Origin: Candidatus Omnitrophota bacterium
Lineage (GTDB): Bacteria > Hinthialibacterota > Hinthialibacteria > Hinthialibacterales > Hinthialibacteraceae
DNA length: 59,460 nt
Assembly: GCA_003598175.1 (NCBI GenBank)
Contig: QZKN01000008.1
Coordinates: 1 to 59,460, forward strand
Direction: 5' to 3'
Shown here: positions 37,069-45,869 of the stretch, one piece after another
Numbering within the stretch: position 1 is the stretch's first letter
How the letters are laid out: each line of letters opens with the position of its first letter
Program-made: the position numbers and the translations under genes
Notes under the pieces: generated by a model
What the model was told of the DNA's origin: nothing
The model's input: the letters and a program-made list of their open reading frames with translations, nothing else
Database searches by the model: none

Positions 37069-37776
37069 ATGAGTATTTTTAAACGAATATTTGGGCAAAA
37101 TCAAATAGATGATGAATCAATAGAAATACAAAAACAACATATATTGAAATATATTGAATTAAGAGAGAAATTTACTGGAGAAAAGATATTTATTGGACCA
37201 GATTGTGATGTATTACCAAATGCGTATGGTCCTTTCGGCAAATGTTTGACAAATCCAATACCTGTAAACGGCATTATTGGGAAAATAATTTACCTTAACA
37301 GATTAAGATCAAAATATGGATTCAAATTTTTTTACCATCGAATAGGTAGTTTTGAGAGTCCAATTACATCTTATCCCGTAGATAAGTATGAATTAGTTTC
37401 AACCGATGCAAAAATTTGGTTGCTTCTTTATTTTTGTCTGTACTTTCCAAGGAGATCATCTCTCGTACCTGAAGGACTTACATTAGAATCATGGAAAAAA
37501 ATGTCAGATGTAAATAAATTTATCTGCAAATTAGGAGCAGGAGGAACAGAAAAATTTTTGGAAAATTTTCCAATAGACTTACCAAATGCAATAATATCAA
37601 ACTTTAAATCTGATCCAGAATTTGGAGAAGGTATTGCAGTAAGAATAAAAAATATAATTGATAAAAATTTGGGGAAATGGCATCGTCCAACAAATTTTTT
37701 TCCATATGACCCAAATGAAAAAAAGTTAGGAGGAATAATAGAAGATGATAATGGCACTATCTACTTTGTTAAATAA
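37069..37776 (+). CDS. Unrecognised cytoplasmic protein in the AT-rich island
   Basis: 235 residues; a near-perfect ribosome site (AAGGAGGTGG) lies 6-7 nt before the ATG, which makes the gene real despite no recognised family. Features: 'FIGPDCDVLPNAYGPFGKCLTNPIPVNGIIGKIIYLNRLR', 'FFYHRIGSFESPITSYPVDKYELVS', a moderately hydrophobic helix (KIWLLLYFCLYFP), and a basic-acidic tail. No signal peptide. Codon use is extremely AT-rich, unlike genes outside the island, which points to recent transfer. An immunity or small effector role would fit the neighbours, but nothing in the sequence proves it. Confidence 0.6.
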   Translation: MSIFKRIFGQNQIDDESIEIQKQHILKYIELREKFTGEKIFIGPDCDVLPNAYGPFGKCLTNPIPVNGIIGKIIYLNRLRSKYGFKFFYHRIGSFESPITSYPVDKYELVSTDAKIWLLLYFCLYFPRRSSLVPEGLTLESWKKMSDVNKFICKLGAGGTEKFLENFPIDLPNAIISNFKSDPEFGEGIAVRIKNIIDKNLGKWHRPTNFFPYDPNEKKLGGIIEDDNGTIYFVK

Positions 37777-37880
37777 AAAATAACTATTTATACAAAAATT
37801 ATATATTTATATAAATAAATACAACTTTGACTTATACGAAAATAATGATGATTATTATTAAATCTGATTAAGAGCGATTT

Positions 37881-38018
37881 TCATGAGTGATCAAGAATGA
37901 GGGCGATTTTGCAGATATAAGTCAAATCCGCCTTGCAAAACGGAATATCCAAACGATCCTTCAACTTTTTTGCGGAAAATTCCTGCAACCAGACAGCCGC
38001 TTAAAACGCATCCAACGC
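37881..38018 (-). pseudogene. Gene-tail remnant A (copy of the sequence at 42153-42280)
   Basis: The minus strand reads 'ALDAF-stop-AAVWLQEFSAKK...', then 'DIPFCKADLTYICK' and 'IALILDHS' stop. It aligns without gaps to remnant B (42153-42380). Many differences are third-position or conservative, so both descend from a real coding sequence. This copy has an in-frame TAA at 38001-38003 where the other has a lysine codon. The parent family was not recognised. It lies just upstream of the sigma-factor gene. Confidence 0.6.
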
Positions 38019-38175
38019 AAAGTGGGTGCCAAGGGTGAGTTTTTTGCACCCTTGCGGCTATTACATGACTTTTTCATCATTTCAATGTGATCCGATTGTC
38101 ACGATCATATTAAACAATAACAAAAAAACTTGTGATATTTTCCCATTTTCCCCGTTTTATAATATAAAAACAGCC

Positions 38176-38744
38176 ATGAACGAACAAACTTTCTCTTCCA
38201 ACCTGTTGCAACGCCTGCGTTCCGGCGATTCGTCCTGTTTTGACGATATTCTCGCATTATACGCCGAGGATATCCTCCGCCTGTGCGTTTTGCTGCTCAA
38301 AAATGAGGAAGATGCGAAGGATATCCTGCAGGAAACCCTGCTGCGCCTGATCCGCGCCGTTCGAGGGGGAAAATTAAGTCAATCCAATGGGCATCTCAAA
38401 GGCTACCTGATCACAATCGCCCGAAATTTGTGCATCGACAAACTGCGCAAGAAAATGGATTGGTATTCGTTGGACGAAGCGAATGGGGGGGGGATGACCG
38501 ATTGCTTAATGCCGATGCGCCGGATCGGATTTATGCGGAAACGGAAATGCAAGGGATTTTCCGCCAGGCGCTGAACCAACTGACCGATGCCGAACGTATC
38601 GTTCTCGTACTTCATGATGTGGATAACGAATCGTATCAGGAAATCGCGAACCATTTTCATATCCAGATCAACAACGTCCGCACCCGTCTGTGGCGGGCGC
38701 GCGAAAAATTACGCCGAATTTTGAAGCCGTATATTGCAGAATGA
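38176..38744 (+). pseudogene. ECF-type sigma factor, reading frame broken at a run of nine G
   Basis: The first frame (ATG 38176) encodes sigma region 2: 'ILRLCVLLLKNEEDAKDILQETLLRLIRAV' and 'HLKGYLITIARNLCIDKLRKK'. After 'SLDEANGGG' it runs into nonsense and stops at 38574. Region 4 ('FRQALNQLTDAERIVLVLHDVDNESYQEIANHFHIQINNVRTRLWRAREKLRRIL') is intact in another frame ending at 38744. The switch coincides exactly with G9 at 38485-38493; ten or seven G would join the frames into a protein of about 189 residues. This is a sequencing error, a dead gene, or a phase-variable switch. A TATAAT at 38158-38163 may be its -10 box. The stop overlaps the start of the FecR gene. Confidence 0.85.
38485..38493 (+). 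repeat. G9 homopolymer inside the sigma-factor gene
   Basis: Nine consecutive G sit in the linker between sigma regions 2 and 4. Such tracts slip easily during replication, and a gain of one or loss of two bases would restore the full sigma-factor frame. Confidence 0.9.
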
Positions 38745-39376
38745 TGAACAAACCAGATCCAAACCACTCATTCGAAGAAATTTCGCAACGCTTCGATCAC
38801 GAAGCGTCGCCCCATAACGCCGACGAAGCCCAAATATTCAATTCCTATCGCTGGATTCAAAGAAATCTGCGGGAATTTGAGATTCCAACGCTTGACCTTA
38901 CCCCATTGAAAACTCGTTTGCAGCGGGAAAATCGGAAATGGCGTCGCTACGAGTCTTCAATCCTTGTTGCCCGGCGAATCTGGAAACCGGCCATTGCTTT
39001 TTGTGGCATCGCCCTGATTCTGTATGCCTATTCTTTCTCATCTCCACCGATTCGATCCGTTCAATGCCACGCTTACGGTGAAACAGACGAAACCAAGCCA
39101 TCTCAAGTCTGGTCTTTTTTGCTGAATAACGGATATTTTGTCAACACACCACTGAAAAGGAAAACCGTTATTCAATTAACGGAAAACAGCCGAATCGAAT
39201 GCGAGCCGGACACACGAATTGCCATTCGATACGGCAAGAGCCGAAACATTTATCTGCATCAGGGTGAAATTTTGGTTCATGCCGCCGCCCTGCCCGATTC
39301 GACCATGGCCGTGATTACGCCCTGGCTGCGCACCGACGTGATCGGAACCATCTTTCGAGTGAAAATCATTCCCTAA
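38741..39376 (+). CDS. FecR-type anti-sigma factor, shortened
   Basis: 211 residues from ATG 38741, which overlaps the sigma stop (ATGATGA), indicating coupled translation. A cytoplasmic N-terminal region of about 80 residues is followed by one transmembrane helix (PAIAFCGIALILYAYSF) and a periplasmic FecR domain ('RIECEPDTRIAIRYGKSRNIYLHQGEILVHAA', 'VITPWLRTDVIGTIFRVKII'). It should bind the upstream sigma factor and release it on an envelope signal. It stops right after the 'GTIFRV' strand, whereas FecR domains normally continue with a 'V.EGKV' hairpin. That hairpin appears at the start of the next protein. Confidence 0.8.
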   Translation: MMNKPDPNHSFEEISQRFDHEASPHNADEAQIFNSYRWIQRNLREFEIPTLDLTPLKTRLQRENRKWRRYESSILVARRIWKPAIAFCGIALILYAYSFSSPPIRSVQCHAYGETDETKPSQVWSFLLNNGYFVNTPLKRKTVIQLTENSRIECEPDTRIAIRYGKSRNIYLHQGEILVHAAALPDSTMAVITPWLRTDVIGTIFRVKIIP

Positions 39377-39393
39377 ATAGCGAGGCAATCATT

Positions 39394-42144
39394 ATGCGAC
39401 AGACCATTGTGATTCTATCCATTCTCATTCTTGTGTTCATCGTTGGTATTACCTTTTTTGTTGGGAATAATGAGGTTATAACCACGCCAAAAGCAGTGGA
39501 GGTGGAGGTGTATGAAGGGAAAGTGCTTGCGAGTAATGCGAACGTACAGAAAACCATTACTCCCGGCGAAGTTTTTTCTGTTTCCACTCCCGCTGCGGAA
39601 CAGGAATCAACGATAAAGGAGCAAAAAGCCGTAATCATTTCCGCCAGTGACGAAATCGCTTCTTCCACCGCGTTCGAGGAGACGCTGCTACAACTCCAAT
39701 CGCAATCACCGAGGGTTCAAATTCTTATAACGGATGCGCTTGGCGATCCCATTCCTGCAGGCGTCATCGAACTGAATCAAGAAAAGTATCCTTTCAAAAA
39801 CGGTCGCGTATCCATTCAAAACGCAACGACGGGATCATTTCCGATCACCGCCAGCGCCGACGGGTATTTTCCTCTTTCCAAAACAGTGAATGTTGATGAT
39901 GGGACGGAAATGGAATTGGAAATGGAATATACGTGTTCGTTTGAAATCGAAGTCTATCTTGACAAAGAACGTACACAGCCCGCATCGAATGCGGAGGTCA
40001 CATTATATCGAAGTGAGGAAGCCGAACGCCCCGTCCCGGAAACATCCCGCCTTTACTATAATTATGTCAATGTGGATTTCGAAGATGCAACGGTTCAATA
40101 TCGGCAGGATGGCATTCACATCCTGCAAACTTCCGAAAAAAAATTGCGCTTTCCTCCCCTCAACAATCGATCGGGACTGCAGGTGGGTGATGTGATATTA
40201 GGTATTGATACTTGCATGTGGAATGCAGGAGATCACCGGCAGATCGTTGAACCGAACCGATCTTTCAACCTTCCCATTTCGCAACTTCCATCAAAACGTT
40301 TGCGAATATGGGATACGGTTCTTCTTTATCGAGCACAAGCAGGAAAAGCCGGATTTGGCCCCGTGATGGAATTTGTAAGAGAAAATCAACGACATTATTG
40401 TCAAATGCGAAAAATGAATTTCTCCGCACGCGATTCTGTCGATGCCGCCAAATATACCGATGCGCAGGGGAAATGCAGTTTTGAAGACGTAAAACCAGGT
40501 CTTTATTTTGTTCGCGCAGAAAAAGGTGAATATCGTTCTTTTTACATTCCTCTTTATCCCATCATCGGCGGCTCCAAATTGAGGATGGGAGATTCCAGTA
40601 TGGTGAGGATTCATGTTACCCGGAAAACCAATGAAGGAGCGGATGTCGTTTTTAATATGATTGAGGGCGCGAATGTGGTTTTACAGTCGGCGGCCGGCGC
40701 TTCCCAAAAGGGAATCTTTGCGAAAAAAACGGAAAAATATGGTTGGATAAGTTTTGAAAATGTTCCCTTCGGAACGTATCAAATCACGGTCACTCCCCCG
40801 GAAAAGATGAATGGGCAGGCGGTTCAGCAAGAATTGGATGTAAACGAGCCCTATCACAATGTAACGATTGAAATTCCGGGAACCGGCAACACTATTCGAG
40901 GGCAACTTTTGACATACAAGGATCGCCAACCCGTCGCCGATTATCTTCTCGATCTCAAATATTGCGGCGTAACCATTCCCGGCGACACCGGCTGGGGGAT
41001 CGATGATGCGGGCGAATTCAGAACGGATGCAAGCGGGGGATTCGAGTTCAACAATTTAAAATTAGGGACATATTTCATCGGCGTAAGGTCGGAAGAAACT
41101 GCAAATTACTATCCCGCTTTCATCCCGGAAGATCAGCGAAGTCAAACTGGATATCAATATGTTGAAAATCAGGATTATCCACGAAGCAGTTATATGATTG
41201 AAATGGCCAAAATGGATATCAAGGATCAAGACTTCGAGAACCTCGTATTGTTTGTTGAACCTTCACAAAAAACAACCATCGGCGGCATCGTCACCGACGA
41301 AAATAATCTTCCGATTCCCGATGCGCATATTCAAGTCAAATCCATTGCCCTGATTGATCCGGAAAAAACGATCACCGATTCGCAAGGGCGGTTTGAATTC
41401 TCGTTTGATGGCCGCCTATCGAATCGATCCCAATCGTTGACTGTCATGGCGCTGAAAGGCAAGGTGATTCCCGAACAATGGAGCAATAACAGCATCGAAC
41501 GCGAAAAAATTGAGATCGAAGCCCAGGCCGAAAAACAAATCACTTTCAAAATCGGCGATCAAATTAACGATATGCGCTTAATTTTAGAGGGCATTAAGAA
41601 CTTCACCGTTTACGGAACCGTAAAAATGGAAGATGGAACCGTTCCGAAGCATGGAAATGTGACTGTTTTTCAAAACAACCGAGAAAAAGAAGCAAGATTA
41701 AAGGATGATGGCAGTTTTGAAGTGCATGGCGTGCAACCGGGTCAGTTTACTGTAACCGTGATGGATGAATATCATCATATTCACAACGAACGATTCGGGG
41801 AACAACCCTATTATGATTATGTCTACGCCTATAAATCCCTCGAAATGCCGGAAGATGGGGAGATGGAACTGGTCGAACTCATCGTCAAGCCTGCCGGCCA
41901 TCTGGCGGGCATTGTGTTGGATCAGGACAATCAACCCTATCCGGACGTGGTTCTTCAACCCAAAGATGATGAACGCTCTTATCACGATATGCGTTCGCAG
42001 CAGAACGGCTTTTTCTGGTTGTATGGTTTGGAAGTGGGGAAACCCTTTTCGATTCATGCGTTTTTACCAGGCGAGAAGGAACCGGCCGTGATTATGGAGA
42101 AACTTATTCCCCCGAATGAAAGCATTATCATTAGAATCGAATGA
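39394..42144 (+). CDS. Giant exported protein with FecR tail, PDZ-like segment and regulatory-like Ig folds
   Basis: 916 residues, 17 bp after the FecR gene. It has an N-terminal membrane anchor (IVILSILILVFIVGITFFV). Residues 34-65 ('VEVEVYEGKVLASNANVQKTITPGE') look like the missing end of the FecR domain encoded by the previous gene. A series of carboxypeptidase-regulatory-like beta sandwiches follows ('VQILITDALGDPIPAGVIEL', 'TIGGIVTDENNLPIPDAHIQV', 'HLAGIVLDQDNQPYPDVVLQ'). One PDZ-like stretch is present ('NRSGLQVGDVILGID', near residue 262). No enzyme motif was seen. It probably faces the periplasm or surface and may be the signal receptor or the output of the sigma/anti-sigma pair. Confidence 0.7.
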   Translation: MRQTIVILSILILVFIVGITFFVGNNEVITTPKAVEVEVYEGKVLASNANVQKTITPGEVFSVSTPAAEQESTIKEQKAVIISASDEIASSTAFEETLLQLQSQSPRVQILITDALGDPIPAGVIELNQEKYPFKNGRVSIQNATTGSFPITASADGYFPLSKTVNVDDGTEMELEMEYTCSFEIEVYLDKERTQPASNAEVTLYRSEEAERPVPETSRLYYNYVNVDFEDATVQYRQDGIHILQTSEKKLRFPPLNNRSGLQVGDVILGIDTCMWNAGDHRQIVEPNRSFNLPISQLPSKRLRIWDTVLLYRAQAGKAGFGPVMEFVRENQRHYCQMRKMNFSARDSVDAAKYTDAQGKCSFEDVKPGLYFVRAEKGEYRSFYIPLYPIIGGSKLRMGDSSMVRIHVTRKTNEGADVVFNMIEGANVVLQSAAGASQKGIFAKKTEKYGWISFENVPFGTYQITVTPPEKMNGQAVQQELDVNEPYHNVTIEIPGTGNTIRGQLLTYKDRQPVADYLLDLKYCGVTIPGDTGWGIDDAGEFRTDASGGFEFNNLKLGTYFIGVRSEETANYYPAFIPEDQRSQTGYQYVENQDYPRSSYMIEMAKMDIKDQDFENLVLFVEPSQKTTIGGIVTDENNLPIPDAHIQVKSIALIDPEKTITDSQGRFEFSFDGRLSNRSQSLTVMALKGKVIPEQWSNNSIEREKIEIEAQAEKQITFKIGDQINDMRLILEGIKNFTVYGTVKMEDGTVPKHGNVTVFQNNREKEARLKDDGSFEVHGVQPGQFTVTVMDEYHHIHNERFGEQPYYDYVYAYKSLEMPEDGEMELVELIVKPAGHLAGIVLDQDNQPYPDVVLQPKDDERSYHDMRSQQNGFFWLYGLEVGKPFSIHAFLPGEKEPAVIMEKLIPPNESIIIRIE

Positions 42145-42152
42145 CTTATTTG

Positions 42153-42380
42153 TCAATTTTCAAGAATAAGAGAGATTTTGTTTATATAGGTTAAATCCAC
42201 TTTGCAAACCGGAATATCCGGACGATCTTCCAACTCCCTTGCGGAAAATTCCCGCAGCCACGCGGACGCTTTAAATTCATCCAAGCGGTTGGAATCCGGG
42301 ATCACGATCGTCGATGCCCTCAAAACGCTGATTCGTACCGGGCAACGGTATCCTTTCCTCTTCTCTTCGGTTTCAGAAGG
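42153..42380 (-). pseudogene. Gene-tail remnant B (related to 37881-38018)
   Basis: An open minus-strand stretch of about 75 codons with no good start: 'RISVLRASTIVIPDSNRLDE', 'FKASAWLREFSARELEDRPD', 'IPVCKVDLTYINKISLILEN' and TGA. It pairs with remnant A over 45 codons with mostly conservative changes. The parental gene was not recognised; only its 3' end survives at both sites. It directly follows the giant exported protein, so the two remnants bracket the sigma module in the same orientation. A GTG start near 42290 might make a very short protein, but no ribosome site is visible. Confidence 0.5.
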
Positions 42381-42534
42381 CTAAAACGTTACTTAAATAT
42401 TGAAAAATAAAAATTACTTAAAATGGAAAATAGACTTTACCACATCACGCTCCATAATAATAGGGAGTGGAAATATGAACAAGCGTTGCTAATGAGTACA
42501 ATGGCTTGGATACCCTGATAGAAAGAATATCACA

Positions 42535-42972
42535 GTGAGAGAATCAGAATTAAGAGAAAAAATCCGAAAAATCGCAAATCTATTTGAACGGCCCGGAAGT
42601 GAAGGAGAACGGCAGGCGGCAGAAGCCGCTTTGAAACGGATGAAGGATAAGCTGGCCCAGGCCCATAGGATGGATCAGGAAATTGAAATGCAATTTTCAT
42701 TAGGAAATGATTGGTCAAGAAGGTTATTTGTCGCTTTATGCCGGCGTTATTCGCTCAATCCGTACCGTTACCGAAGACAGAGATATACGACCGTCATGCT
42801 CCGCGCGCCCGAATCTTTTCTAAACGAGACGCTATGGCCGGAGTTTTTGGAACTTGATAAAACATTGATCGCATACCTGAACTCGATTACGGATCGAATT
42901 ATTGCCGAAGAAATCCATGGCGTGGTCGCGGAGGCGGATGAAGTGAGTGAACCGCTTGAATTACCCGGGTAA
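42535..42972 (+). CDS. Small DUF2786-like protein
   Basis: 145 residues starting at GTG 42535. The N-terminal 45 residues ('LREKIRKIANLFERPGSEGERQAAEAALKRMKDKLAQA') recall the DUF2786 helical motif found in phage- and plasmid-associated proteins. The rest ('FVALCRRYSLNPYRYRRQRYTTVMLRAPESFLNETLWPEFLEL') is basic then acidic. Function unknown. Its last 12 bases form a palindrome shared with the converging YfhO-like gene, so both proteins end Leu-Pro-Gly. Confidence 0.55.
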   Translation: MRESELREKIRKIANLFERPGSEGERQAAEAALKRMKDKLAQAHRMDQEIEMQFSLGNDWSRRLFVALCRRYSLNPYRYRRQRYTTVMLRAPESFLNETLWPEFLELDKTLIAYLNSITDRIIAEEIHGVVAEADEVSEPLELPG

Positions 42973-45363
42973 CGCGCCGGTTTTTCCCCTCATTCGACGG
43001 CTGATGTAGATGACGATAACCAAACCTAGGCAGGTCGCCCCAAATCCCCGCCCAAACGGAACCGCGGTAAAAGAAAAGCGAATTCGATGCACGCCGGTCG
43101 GAATCGACGCCGACATCAACGTTTCACGATACAATTCGATCTCGGCGGGTTCTCCGTCAATAAAGACGTCCCAGCCGGGATAATAATTTTGCGACCAAAT
43201 CAGCCGATTTGGCTTTGATGAGGACGTTTTCAATTCCACATGCGTTGGCGTGGAAACAATCGGTTCCGGCTCAATCGTATTTTCCTCCGATTCCCAGAAA
43301 AATCGATTGCGAACGGACGGATTTTCATAGATTTTAAGAGGAGAATCTTCCTCCTTCCAAACCAGTTTGTACGGCAGCGTGAGATAAGTCGTGGTGACGA
43401 TGTATTTCACGTTCAACAGATTGAATCCCTCTTCGGTGTTCGGATCAACGGGCGGCGAAAAGAAAAGCAGGCCGCCCTGCGGCGTTTCCGGCGGTCGGTT
43501 ATACATTGCATTCGTGAAACGCGAGTACGAATTTAAAATAATCGGGTCGTATCCGCGCGCGGATTCGATGCTATAATGCATCAGGCGGTTTGGGCGCAAT
43601 TCCGGATGGTATTGCAGGCCGGGATGCCCGATTGCGTCATCCAAACAGACGACGCGCGCCCCTTTTGTGTTTTCCTGTAAAAACGTGATCAATTCGGTTT
43701 GTGGAAAATATTCGTTGCGCCATTCCTCCATCGGTTGGGTCGGGAAAAATCGATGAGAAAAGAAAACGAGATCGATCGCCAAAACGGTGAACGGAAGCAG
43801 CCATTTGTAGGATGATTTCAATTTCCGCATCATCCATAGCGAGCACCATCCCGCCGCTAAAAATGAAAGAGCCATCAGGCATGATCCCACCATCCACGCA
43901 TAGCGAATTTCAAACAGCGCATCCGGCAATTGACGGCTGATGAGGTCTCGATTCGCGTGATATCCCACCGTGGAAAGAGAACGTTCAATTTCCAATTCCC
44001 GCAAAAAGGACAGAATGGCGGTTTTTGAAACCAATAGCGAAAATAGGACGAAAATAAAAAAAACGGACCCCACGATTGCCAGTTTGAAGTAATTGGAATT
44101 CTTGAACCGGGATGATTCGATAGTACTCCACACCGCCAAACCGCGGGCGGAACAAACGGAAACGCCGATAATGAAAAGCAAAACCAGGCGGCCCGGTACG
44201 CGAAAATAACTCCAGCCGGGCAGACCATAATAAAGAATCGGATAGAGCGGATTATAACGGCCAAGAGCGAACAGGATGCCGCCGATTGCCAGCAGGCCAA
44301 AAAACAAGGTTTCATATTTGATGAAAAGGTCTCGCTTATCGCTGCCTTCGCGCGGGAGAAACGCAAAGCAAAGAAGCAAAAGAGGCAATACACCCACATA
44401 ACCGCAAATTTCGTGAAAGCCGGTTCCGGTTTCCCAAAAACGGCTTTCGCGATCCGCGGACACGGGATCGCCATAAAAAAAAGGCGCAAAAAATGTGATC
44501 AAATGCGATGGCGGCATGGAATCGCTGACGGCGAAATCATAATCAGCGCCGCCGGCGCGTCCCGCGGTTTGTTTCGACAACTCATAAAGCGGATACAAAA
44601 CAGTAGCCGAAAGAAGCAGCGCCAGAACCAGGCCGAAGATCGTCCAGGCAGGATACAGTAAAAGCGTTTTCCAATGAAATGAAGATTTGAAATCGATCAA
44701 TCCCCACCAACAGGCGCGAAACAGCAACAGATAGAAAACATAAAGTGGAATTTGGGTGTGTCCCGCATGGAACAAACCGGCAAGACTCAAAGCGAACAAC
44801 GATAGGTGAGTTCCTGTCGGTTTTTCTCGCAACAACGTTTGCAGATAAAGAGCCAACGGCAGCAACGCATAAGCGCGGGCGTGAATCAGATGCCCGTCGT
44901 GGGCGTGGGTGATGAAAAAACCGGACCAGGCATACACCAACGCGCCAAAACACGCGCCGGATTTCGACGACCATAGCCGATGCAAAAAAATGTACATCGT
45001 CACGGCGGCGAGAAGGTGGTGAAACACCAACGAGAGGGAAAATGTGCGCTCGACGGAAAGAAACAGGTTGAATAGGTTCCACGGATACAAGAGCGAGGTC
45101 TGGATATTGGCGGCAAACGGAACGCCACAAAAAACGTACGGATTCCAAAACGGAAAACGCCCGTTCGCCAGTTCGTTGCAAGCGAATTCACGCCACGGAA
45201 CGAATTGGTTGACGAGATCGCCTCCGCAAACGATATGCCCGCCGAAGACGATTTTCCAATGATAGACGAGCACGGGAACAGCGAGCAGGATGAAAAAAAG
45301 AATATGCCGGGAAAGCCGTCGAATCATGATATCTGCCGATGAGCCGTTATTTTTGTGGAACAT
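42961..45363 (-). CDS. YfhO-like polytopic membrane glycosyltransferase-type protein
   Basis: 800 residues with about 12 hydrophobic segments in the first 550, then a periplasmic beta-rich domain and a final membrane helix. 'GGDLVNQFVPWREFACNELANGRFPFWNPYVFCGVPFAANIQ' is the long first periplasmic loop with the acidic pair seen in GT-C/YfhO proteins. 'RLMHYSIESARGYDPIIL', 'NVKYIVTT' and 'YPGWDVFIDGEPAEIELY' near the end are characteristic of YfhO. Family members such as Listeria GtlB/YfhO glycosylate surface polymers using a lipid-linked sugar. An alternative start is ATG 45327. Confidence 0.8.
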   Translation of the reverse strand: MFHKNNGSSADIMIRRLSRHILFFILLAVPVLVYHWKIVFGGHIVCGGDLVNQFVPWREFACNELANGRFPFWNPYVFCGVPFAANIQTSLLYPWNLFNLFLSVERTFSLSLVFHHLLAAVTMYIFLHRLWSSKSGACFGALVYAWSGFFITHAHDGHLIHARAYALLPLALYLQTLLREKPTGTHLSLFALSLAGLFHAGHTQIPLYVFYLLLFRACWWGLIDFKSSFHWKTLLLYPAWTIFGLVLALLLSATVLYPLYELSKQTAGRAGGADYDFAVSDSMPPSHLITFFAPFFYGDPVSADRESRFWETGTGFHEICGYVGVLPLLLLCFAFLPREGSDKRDLFIKYETLFFGLLAIGGILFALGRYNPLYPILYYGLPGWSYFRVPGRLVLLFIIGVSVCSARGLAVWSTIESSRFKNSNYFKLAIVGSVFFIFVLFSLLVSKTAILSFLRELEIERSLSTVGYHANRDLISRQLPDALFEIRYAWMVGSCLMALSFLAAGWCSLWMMRKLKSSYKWLLPFTVLAIDLVFFSHRFFPTQPMEEWRNEYFPQTELITFLQENTKGARVVCLDDAIGHPGLQYHPELRPNRLMHYSIESARGYDPIILNSYSRFTNAMYNRPPETPQGGLLFFSPPVDPNTEEGFNLLNVKYIVTTTYLTLPYKLVWKEEDSPLKIYENPSVRNRFFWESEENTIEPEPIVSTPTHVELKTSSSKPNRLIWSQNYYPGWDVFIDGEPAEIELYRETLMSASIPTGVHRIRFSFTAVPFGRGFGATCLGLVIVIYISRRMRGKTGALPG

Positions 45364-45626
45364 ACCGTCGAAACAGCGATAATCCGATTGGCGTGAACCG
45401 TTTCGTCGCTCAGATGCAGCCCCGATCGGTATTTGTATTCATGCGGATATCATAAAATGGAAAACCGTATTTGATTAGGCGTAGGATCACGATCAATAGA
45501 AAACATGAAAAAGGTGATAAGAAGTTACGCGATTTCCCTTGCACATATCGCCCGGCAATCGTATCCTTAATAGTTGCGCCTATTGCAATTTGACAAAATC
45601 GAAAACGATTGGAAGGAGGATGAAAC

Positions 45627-45803
45627 ATGGCCGAACGGGTAAGCGACGAGCGCCGGATGGAACTGCTCGCAATGATTACCTCATCGTACATCAGTGCATT
45701 CAACGGACCCGAAATGCGTCCCCCCGACGCGATAACTCTCGCAAGATTCATCGAAGAAATCACAGACGCATTGGATAGAAAATATCCACGCCCTCAGGAT
45801 TAA
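45627..45803 (+). CDS. 58-residue protein, MucR-N-terminus-like
   Basis: A short gene with a strong ribosome site (GGAGGA, 7 nt before the ATG) and a strong terminator overlapping its stop, which together make it convincing. The sequence 'RRMELLAMITSSYISAFNGPEM' and 'DAITLARFIEEITDALDRKY' resembles the helical first part of MucR/Ros regulators ('LTAxIVSAYVxNN'), but it has no zinc finger. It may be a free-standing oligomerisation domain, or the likeness may be superficial. Confidence 0.6.
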   Translation: MAERVSDERRMELLAMITSSYISAFNGPEMRPPDAITLARFIEEITDALDRKYPRPQD

Positions 45804-45820
45804 GTGAGGGCTTTTTTTTT
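45790..45820 (+). terminator. Rho-independent terminator of the 58-residue gene
   Basis: GCCCTCA (45790-45796) pairs with TGAGGGC (45805-45811), loop of 8, followed by nine T (45812-45820). The stop codon TAA (45801-45803) lies in the loop, so termination overlaps the gene end. Confidence 0.85.
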
Positions 45821-45869
45821 GTGAATTGCATGACCAAATCGTATGGCAAAAACATAAAGGTTGGTGTGA

